A stretch of DNA of 64,000 nucleotides from Hormiphora californensis (Eukaryota; Ctenophora; Tentaculata; Cydippida; Pleurobrachiidae): NCBI GenBank assembly GCA_020137815.1, contig CM035352.1, forward strand, positions 158,675-222,674. Reading direction: 5' to 3'. Numbering within the stretch: position 1 is the stretch's first letter; each line of letters begins with the position of its first letter. The notes under the pieces were generated by a model. That model saw only the letters and a list, made by a program, of their open reading frames with translations, was not told the origin of the DNA and searched no databases. The position numbers and the translations under genes were made by a program. Below are positions 10,024 to 19,000 of this stretch, in pieces.

Positions 10024-13000
10024 TGTGTGTGTGTGCGTGTGTGGGCTTGACCGGTATGTACTGTGTTAGTTGGTGATTTTTTTTTGTGCAATTTTGCAGT
10101 CTCGTTAGAGTTTAGTGCGAGCGTTTTTTTTGGTGTTTTCGGGTGATTGTGAGTCCGAGTGGGCGTGTGTGCGTGTACGCGTGTGGGTGATTGTATGCGT
10201 GTGTGCGTGTACGCGTGTGGGTGATTGTATGCGTGAGTGTTGTGTGTCCGTTTTTGTGTGTGTGTGTGTGCGTGCGGGGGTGTGAGTGTGTGTGAGTGGG
10301 TGTGCGTGTGTGTGAGTGTGTGTGTGTGCAAGTGTGTGTGTATATTCTTTTCTTCCTTTTTTTTAGTCCGAACGAGGTGGTACAATTATTTATTAATTCT
10401 CACTGTTTTTCGTTCCATTTATTTTAAACTAAACTAAACTAAACTGTAGCAGACAGGCAGAGAGAAAAACAGACCCCTCGATTTGCGATCGGTACGATCG
10501 CCCCAATTTTGTGTTGAAATAGCGAAACTCATTAGTTTTCGGCAATATCATTGAAATTTTCCCAAACGGCCCACTGGGTCATAATTCATATATGACCCAA
10601 ATCAGGTAAAAAACCGTCTGAGACGTAATATGCCGGTTGTAACAGTTTAGTCATGTCTCTAGTACACCAATGAGCCGGTTTTTATGTCCCTGATAACAGT
10701 ATAGCTCACACAGGACGTCTCTAACCTTTTTGTACCATATAAGTACCACTGGGTCATATATGACCCATGTCATAACACAAAAAGTTAAAACCCGATTTCA
10801 GTAAACCCTTTTCGTATAATCTTAGACTATTCTGAATCCCTACTTACATACCAACAACCTCCATACCAACATCCCCCATACCACATAGGTATGGAGGGTG
10901 TTGGTATGGAAGCGTTTTGTGAGGTTCAGTGACCTCCATACCAACTCATAGATTATATTTAGAGAGTTGGTATGGAGGGTATTAAAGTCTCTATAACGCT
11001 TCCATACCAACTCGATGCAGCCATACCAACTTGTGAAAATCCTTGATATCTGGGTGTATGGTACTGCCAATTAGAGCTGTCCCGATATACGATTCAATTA
11101 CACGACTCATATCACGATACGGTATTCAAGTGGCTTCGCTTTGGGTGGGGTGTACCTTTCACGTACTGAGTGTGTTTAGTTTAATGCAATACAAACATAA
11201 GATATTACAGGAACTATGTTTTGACTTTACTACAACGGACGACTCGATAATCCTCCATACATCCACCCACTGGCCACTATAGTCATTCTGATCTCCCCGA
11301 CTGTCCTCGAGTCATCAGAAATGTGCTCCTCAACCTCTCTCTTCTAATCTTCCCGATTCCCACTTCTTCCAAAATCCCTCCACGTCGGAGACACTTCAAG
11401 ATCCGGCACGATACCCAGGACAGCGATGCCTCTCGCATCTGACTCTGTGTTCGGTACCAATAAGGATTAAGCACTGGGTATCGTGTATGTCGGTTGGAGT
11501 AAGACTGAGTTACTGGGGTCTCGCCTATATTTTCCATCAAGGCTAGCATGAAAATACTATCAGAATTGTAGACCAAGATGATGGGGAGAACTCAGTATCC
11601 CAGGTTCCTAAAACGTCTTTAACAAACACACAAACGTAAGATATTACTGTGGTCTGTGTCTTGCCCTCTCCCAACGGCCAACAACTTAAATTAAACCTCC
11701 CCTTGCAGCTTGCTCCATCTTTCCTGGTCTTGGTGTCCCTGTAATAGGTGTCTATACCGTGTTACCCAGCCACTGAAAACTATGCTGCTCCTATAATAGT
11801 AGCCTACATGTACTGTTGGTGACATGGACACATGTGCAAGATCGAAGTCAATTTGTGGAAATATATTACCACCATACCATCACGAGTACCAACACCCTCA
11901 TACACTCAACTCAACATTATAAGGTCTAAACCCCTCGGCCCTCCTAAACCTCCATCTAGACCACATGAACATCACCCCTCAAATCTGAACAGAAATAAAT
12001 CACGTACATACTCATACACCGTCTTCGTACTAACAACTCTTTCATCCTGAATCCACACTCAGTTTGGTCTGTATGGCTGGTTTCAGGTTTGCTTACTTGC
12101 TTTTTATTATGCAAGTATGTAGTTATGGAGAATAAGGATCGGTTGATTGTTTATTAGCCGCATATCAGTGAGGAAGTTTTGTTTTCTCCTTCCGGCTGGA
12201 CAAATGAGTAGACGTAGATTTTATTGTAGAATAACGCTATCAATTTCGGCGCACAGCACCATCTTCAGGCTATAATATACGGAATACACATGTTAGAAAA
12301 ACTGTACACATACCAATCGTAAAATAAAAATTACTGGAAAATTCTAAAGCTAAGCTAATTTAGTGAAATAGTAAAAAGTTGAAAAACTACACGCGGGACT
12401 GGAAAAATTATAAAACAAAAAGTAAAGACTAGGAAATAGACGGGGTTTAAATAGTAAAGAAATAAGATCAGATAGTGAAATAAGATAGGAATCACGCGAC
12501 TGCTCAAAAAGATATCTAGCTAAAAATACTCAATGACCAATATGGCCGTTAGAAAATACTAAAAACTAAAAACGGATAATATTAAGAAATAAGGAATCTA
12601 GATAGATCAGTCAACTCTTCTTTTAAATTAATAGTAGGCTTCTCTCTGTTAATATAATGATTTGATTTGAAACTAATTTGCAATATATACAGGAGAATTA
12701 GCACACATAAAAATATAAATATATATAAGTCCCTGTATATAGAGCAGATTAGAGGCAGGTCTAAGTAGACGCTTACGCCGCAGAGTCATACTAAATCAAT
12801 CTATAGGGTAATGTAGATAATAAATTAGGTAATATTTAATAAGTTAAAGGTATTGTTTTAATAAATTTTATTTTTATTTATTTTAGATTATTTTGTCCTG
12901 TCAGTCATTCACGTCATAGTCATTTTGGAGCAAGTGTTTTAGGAAGTAGAAAGATTGCAGTGTTTAGGGAGGAGTCAGGAGGGAGAGCAGCAGCAGAGAG

Positions 13001-16000
13001 AGGGAAAAAGGAGAGATATAGAGGAGAGAGAAAGAAAGAAAGAGAGTGTAGTAAAGTGCTTCACAGCTGTACTTTCCATACGTCTGGGATTAGAGGGCTA
13101 GTGATAGTAGTACAAGTAGTAGAAGATAATTTAGGTTATTCCATATTCTAGCATGTGGTTTTTGAGTTTAATGGAAAAAAGTGAAGGGTTGCATATTTCT
13201 CTTAATGACAATGGGAGTAAGTTCCAGGCCAAATGTGTTCTGTAGAAAAATGACTGCTCAAATGACTCAAGTCTAGCTCTCTCGGTGCAAACAATATGAA
13301 GGTCATCTCTCTCACTCTGGAATCTCGTTGTTCTAGTAAAATCGGATTGTCTGTCATACATGTGTAGGTATGCAGGTAGTTGCAGAGGAATGTGAGAATA
13401 AACTATTTTGTGCAGAAGAGATAGATCGGTGTAAAGGAATTTGAGGGACATCGGAAGTAGTTTCAGTTCACATAATTTCTCTCTATATTCAGTGTCAGTG
13501 TAGCTAGCATATTGTTCATTAAGAATAAATTTCACAGCCCTTTTTTGTATCTTTTCGAACTTACTGAGACCATTTTCACCTGAAGGTCTCCAGATTGGTG
13601 AACAGTGTTCAAAAAGTGACCTAACTATAGCTATGTAAAGAGTTCTTTTAGCTTGTGTCTGACAGACCATATTGCAGTGCCGTTTGATTAAGCCTAGTTT
13701 TTGTGAAGATTTTGATACAATAGATTCAATGTGATCAGTGTAGCTTAGTTTGGCCGTCATAATCACCCCCAGGTCCTTTTCTGACGATGTACACTCTAAT
13801 TCTACTCCCCCCAACATGTATCTAATATCTATAGCATCGCGTTTATATGTGCTCCGTATTACCTTACATTTAGAGGGATGGAACTTCATTTTGTTTGCAG
13901 TGCTCCACGCTTCTAAATTATCTATATCTAACTGCAGACTGTCGTTTTGACATCTAATTTCCCGCCAAATCTTGAGGTCATCGGCATATAATTTTATTTG
14001 GGTACCATCGCCTACACTATCGACAATATCGTTTATAAATAGGACAAATAGAAGGGGGCCTAGAATAGAACCCTGAGGTACTCCGGATGTTACAGGAGTC
14101 CAGTCTGAGAAAGTGCCATCTACCATTACACGCTGTCTTCGATTTTGGAGATAAATTTTTATAAAATTTAGCAGCTTACCGTCTATATCGAATTGGTTCT
14201 TAAGTTTTTCTAATATTAAGTCATGAGAAACACTATCGAAAGCCTTAGAGAAGTCAAAATAAACTATATCAGTTTGGAGATGATTGTTTAGATTATAGGC
14301 AAGTTGACTAGAAAATTCAATAAGTTGTGTGTTACATGATTTATGAGGGACAAAGCCATGTTGATGTATCGTTATTTTGTCTTCACAATGAAAGTAGAGC
14401 TTGTCCCTGACTAGATTTTCAAAGACTTTCATAACTAAACATGTGAGAGATATGGGCCTATAATTCCTAACATCATTCTTGGCACTCTTTTTGTGTATAG
14501 GGACAACATTTGCATCTTTCCATTCGGCAGGAATAATGCCAGCATGAAAACAGCTATTGAAGAGTAAGGATAGTGGTTTACTAAGAGAGAATCTACATTT
14601 CTTTAGGACAATGCCCTCTATATTATCTGGACCAGAGGCTTTAGATGGATCTAAATTTTTGAGTACTTTGAAAACATCACTTTCCATAAAATAGGTGTCG
14701 TTACAGTCCGAATGATTGTTTCTACTATAATTAACGTGAGTTTTGTAATCACTGCTGCCCGAGAATTGTTGACTAAAAAAGAAATTAAACATGCTACATT
14801 TATCTTCTGATTTGGTGGATGTTGTATTTTCATTATGTAGAACGTCAGGGATTCTAGTACTATGTGATAGAGATCCAATGTGTTTGTACAACTTTTTAGA
14901 CACAGAATTTCCAGAGCCTTCGTCAGTGAAATAACTTGCCATTTTATTTTTGACCATTTCCCTATATGACACTTCAAGTTTTAGGAAAAAGTCTTTAAGA
15001 ACAGGATCTGACCCAGAACTATTAGCTGCCTTTCTAGCTCTATCGAGTCTATTTTTTAGATTTTTTAGCTCGCTGTCATACCATGGGGGTTTATCCCCGA
15101 CTTTAACAAGAACCATAGGAATATGTTTTCTAAGAATTATGTCCAGTTTTGATTTAAAGATGTCTAGCTTTTCTTTAATTGTACGGTTTCTAAAAATAGG
15201 CCCCCAGTCAACTTTACCTAATTCATTATTTATACTATTCCAGTCCGCCTTCTTGTAACAGAATTTTCTCACTTTTGTGACAGACTTGGGTTTCTTGATT
15301 AGGGAGATATCAGCTGTTAACGTGAAATGGTCAGAAGAAGTAAGGAGGTTTGGTTGGATGGAGTGCTTGAGAAACATGTCAGGTTGATTAGTCATGATGA
15401 GGTCAAGAATATTACCTGACTGATGGGTAGGATTGTTAATTAAACAAGTTAGAGCTAAGTTATCGAATATCTCTAGGAACCTAGAGTGACTGGAGTTAGA
15501 AGTAACGGGTGCATTCCAGTCCTTAACTGAACTTAAGTTCAGGTCACCTATAATAGCTATGTTGCTATATCGTCTTATGAGTTCTAAATAATATTCTTCT
15601 ACTGAGTCTGCGTGCTCAGACTTACTATAATCATATCTATAATATGTTGAGATACAAAGTTTATGCCCATTTTTTGCTTTAACAAGTACACTTAGAATAG
15701 GAAGATCTCCCGAATTACCCTTATACAGAGAAACTTTAAATCCAGCATTGTTTTTACATAAGATCATTACACCCCCACCCCCCTTTTTATTGTAGTATTC
15801 TTTATCACCTGCAGTTCTATCCTTTCTATAAACTGTGTAGTACTGATCCAATACCACTTCGTTATCTGCTATATACTTAGAAAGCCATGTTTCATTTAGA
15901 ATAACTATATCGGGGGTATAAGTGTATAGGTATGCCCTTAGATCACTTAGTTTATTAGCCTGGAAGGTTGGAGTTTTTGAGGTCATAGAGTTCATATGTA

Positions 16001-19000
16001 TTAATCCCTGGATGTTACAGTAAACTATTTTTAAGGAGTCTAGCTTCATACTTTGTTTTGGGCCAGGATTGGTAATGCTAGGGTTGACTATCACTATGAG
16101 TAGCAGTGCACAGCTAGCTACGAAAAATAATGATACTAGCGATTTGACTAATAGTTTCAGGAAATAACAGTGTTTTGGATATTTTATATCATTTCTTTTA
16201 GAGGATATGTTGCTACTGGATGTTATGCATGAAAAGTATGCCATTTGTATTGCTAAATAAAGAGGATGAATATGCTTCTATAATCTTTCTATATAAGATA
16301 CGTGACTCTGTTGTAATACTCCCCCCACAGTAAGCTGCTCCATTGTCAAGGGGCCGTGAGCTACAGAAGATGTTACGTAGCTTGGTACCTGGAGTAAATA
16401 CTGTTTTGATAGGAAGAGAGCGGCTAGAGATAAACTTCTGGATCGATAATGAAAATGATTCAGAGATGTAAGGCAGTTTCAAAATAACACAGTCCTCCAC
16501 CTGCTGCTTCTGACCCTGGTACAAACGACAGCTCTGTTGTTGTGCGAACTGACGAGGGTTCTGGTACCCATTAGCAATCAGCAGGTTGTCCACTATTCTC
16601 AGGGATGCCTCCTCTTGTTCCGAATCTGATGCACTTAGCCTCGCTGTGGCGTAGAAATTACGGAAAGTTTGGATTTTAGTGGAAATAGGGTGGTGACTGT
16701 TCGCGTGCAGTGTGATATTCTTGCGAGCCTCCTTGCGGTAGAAACGCGTCTGCACCTCCCCAGATTCGGTGACCCGGATGTTAGTACCCAAGAAAGGTAC
16801 AAAGTCATCACCCTCTGGAAAGTCAACCTCCCATTTGATAAGATGGTCCGGATCCTGCTCACCTATCTTATCAAAGAAACACACTGCCTCCTCTCTCGTA
16901 TAACATACGGTACAGGCATCATCAATGTACCGCCCATATAGAATAGGCAAGTACGATACGTCGGTGTAGAGGGTGGCTCTCTCGAACATAAAAACTCTCA
17001 CCACTGCTGCTATGGGACTAGGGGCACATCCCATGAATAGCCCCCGGAGTTGTTTGTAGAGGCGCCCATCATACGTAAAGAATGAACTCTCCAGTACCAG
17101 ACACTCATGGACATCTACCAACTCTAGACCCCAGTGTCAAAGTTCGGGTATCCAGGGATCCTGGCTGCTAGTCAATTTTACCGCCAAAATATCTAGTCAA
17201 TTTTCTAAAATGGGAAAATTATAGTGAGAAATTGAGAAAATGGTATATTGACTGTTGTACTTGTAGCACATTTAAAAAAACAAGGTAAATAGGGATGACA
17301 GACTTTAAATCACCATCTATGTATTTTCTCTAATTTACAGAGCATTGTTTTGCTCTGATTTTCACCACCTCCATTCTTACATTTTCCATCAGTGGTGTAG
17401 TGGTTACACCATGGACTCTCACCCCGATGATCATGGTTCGAATCCGAATGGGGTGATTTGGCTTACTTTTTACTTTCATGATTTTTTCTCTCTTTATTCA
17501 TACCAGTGTGTTGTAACATGACACTGATAACATCACAATATCAATATCATAGAAGAACGCTTGTCAGTGCATATGTGTGAGATCTCGCTGATCGATGTCA
17601 GGATCTCTAGTCGGTAGAGAGGGAGCCTAGGAGGTAGCCTGTGATAGTCACGGATCCCGCAGCGCACGATCAGCTAATTGCTGAAAAGTCATGCTTTGTA
17701 GACTAGAGATTCAAACATTATATAGAGCGCTGAATAGTGAAATAAGCACAAGGTTGGTGGTCGAGTGGTATGTTTATCGCCTATCAAGCGGGAGACCCGA
17801 GTTCGATCCTCAGGTTTGACAAAAATCCAAAACATAATTTTTTTAAATTTTTTTAAATGTAACCCTTTGTTATTATATTACAATCTAGTTAATTAATCGA
17901 TGTGTTGAAACTTAATTCATAAAATAGAACAATTTGTTTCCATCCTAGTCATTTTTTTTTAATAAATTCAGGATCCTAGTCGGATTGAGATACTTTGACA
18001 CTGGGCTCTAGACCCCTTAGGTTCAAGACGTCCAAGTGTTCCTCGGCAAAAGATACCAAGGACGATATACATGCCTGTATGTTCAGGTTGGTGTAGAGGG
18101 CACTGATATCTCCACTGCAAAACTTCTTACCACGGAGAACCTCTGGTGACAGATCTCTGAGCCATTGTAGATGGGTATGGATGTTTTTCAGGTGTGGAGA
18201 GACCTCATCAAGCAATGGACTCAGGATGGAGGTTATTAACCAGGCTAGTTTAGCGGTGGGTGAGGTACAATAATTGGGGCCATTATGGGCACATTGAGAC
18301 TGGTAGCTGGCTACCCTGACCCTAACAAGGAAGGCGGTATTTTCGAAGCTAAGAGGATGGTCCACAGCTACCTGAAGAAACTCGAAACCAACAAGAAGAA
18401 CAAGTTCATTGCTGAAATGGCTGGATTGTTGTGGTACAGGGCTCTCCCACTAGCCAAACATGCCCGGAGTATGATAGAGAAGGCAGCGGAAGAGGAAATG
18501 GTGAGTTCAGACTTGTTTGAGCAGCTAGAGGAAGAACTCAGTACAGCTAAAGTCCAGCTAGATGATGCACGAGATTAGCTACTACAGGAGACAATGCAAG
18601 ATCAGCGCCCTGCAAGATGAGGTGAGCTCACTGAAGGATACTGTTATCTCTTTGAAAGATAGTATGCTAGAGAGGAGCGTAAATGCTGTTCAGACAGTCG
18701 TCAAAAATGAGATTCAGAGCTACTCAACAGTACTCGAAACAGCCGCTGCTGCAGTGAATGAGGCATGCACATCTGCCCTTGCCACTAGTAAAATAGGGTC
18801 TGCTATTGCCAGTGCATCAACCGACCGCAGCAGTGATATGATTGTATATGGCTTGTGTGAGGATGAGAGGAGTAGTGACAGTGACAAGGTAAAGGAGCTG
18901 TTCCAGTATCTTGAGGAAGCACCAGTCCTTTCGAAGGTTGAGAGGCTTGGAAGGAGCAGGGAGGGAGGTTCTCAGCCAGTGAAGGTGGTTCTGAGGAGTA

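Larger units (their letters stand above)
9451..10447 (+). mobile_element. LINE 3' end inserted in Helitron
   Basis: About 1 kb present here but absent from the two sister Helitrons. It holds the C-terminal coding end of a LINE (about 9470-9758), a long GT-rich 3' region and a terminal TAAACTAAACTAAACT tail. Such short tandem tails replace poly(A) in several LINE clades. Heavy 5' truncation is typical of target-primed reverse transcription. Confidence 0.8.
9212..10505. mobile_element. Non-autonomous Helitron, copy 1 (interrupted, 3' end lost)
   Basis: Starts TCTAACTATATCTAATGCAA after an A, as in the copies at 19545 and 57910. It has four near-copies of a 21-bp GACGACGTGATCCGTCA-type repeat and a TATAAAAG box. 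A LINE tail is inserted at about 9451-10447. The 3' portion resumes GTAGCAGACAGGCAGAGAG and reaches the GCGATCGGTACGATCGCC hairpin. The terminal CTAG is replaced by piggyBac arm sequence, joined through a shared TTTTG, with about 25 bp of the arm deleted. Confidence 0.82.
7606..10772. mobile_element. Degraded piggyBac element with long inverted arms
   Basis: The left arm (about 7951-8400) is repeated in inverted orientation at 9050-9210 and 10508-10772, the right arm being split by a Helitron at 9212. Both arms carry the dyad GGGTCATATATGACCC followed by AGTGG (7951, 8119, 8287; inverted at 9136 and 10751, with an expanded version near 10571). Between the arms is a broken piggyBac transposase at 8464-8945. 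The outer ends are not precise: the left block from about 7606 (CCCTTTGAGGACCAC) has no visible partner on the right. Confidence 0.75.
17130..18005. mobile_element. hAT-type non-autonomous element, 8-bp duplication
   Basis: The ends are CCCAGTGTCAAAGT and its reverse complement. It is flanked by the perfect 8-bp duplication CTCTAGAC at 17122-17129 and 18006-18013, and it splits the Penelope RT. An 8-bp duplication with CAGTG-type ends is typical of hAT. The 876-bp interior has no transposase but carries two tRNA-like segments, at about 17387 and 17751. Confidence 0.9.

Noticed and set aside
9813-10385. His/Thr-rich frame
   Set aside because: It is the translation of a (GT)n tract in a LINE 3' region.
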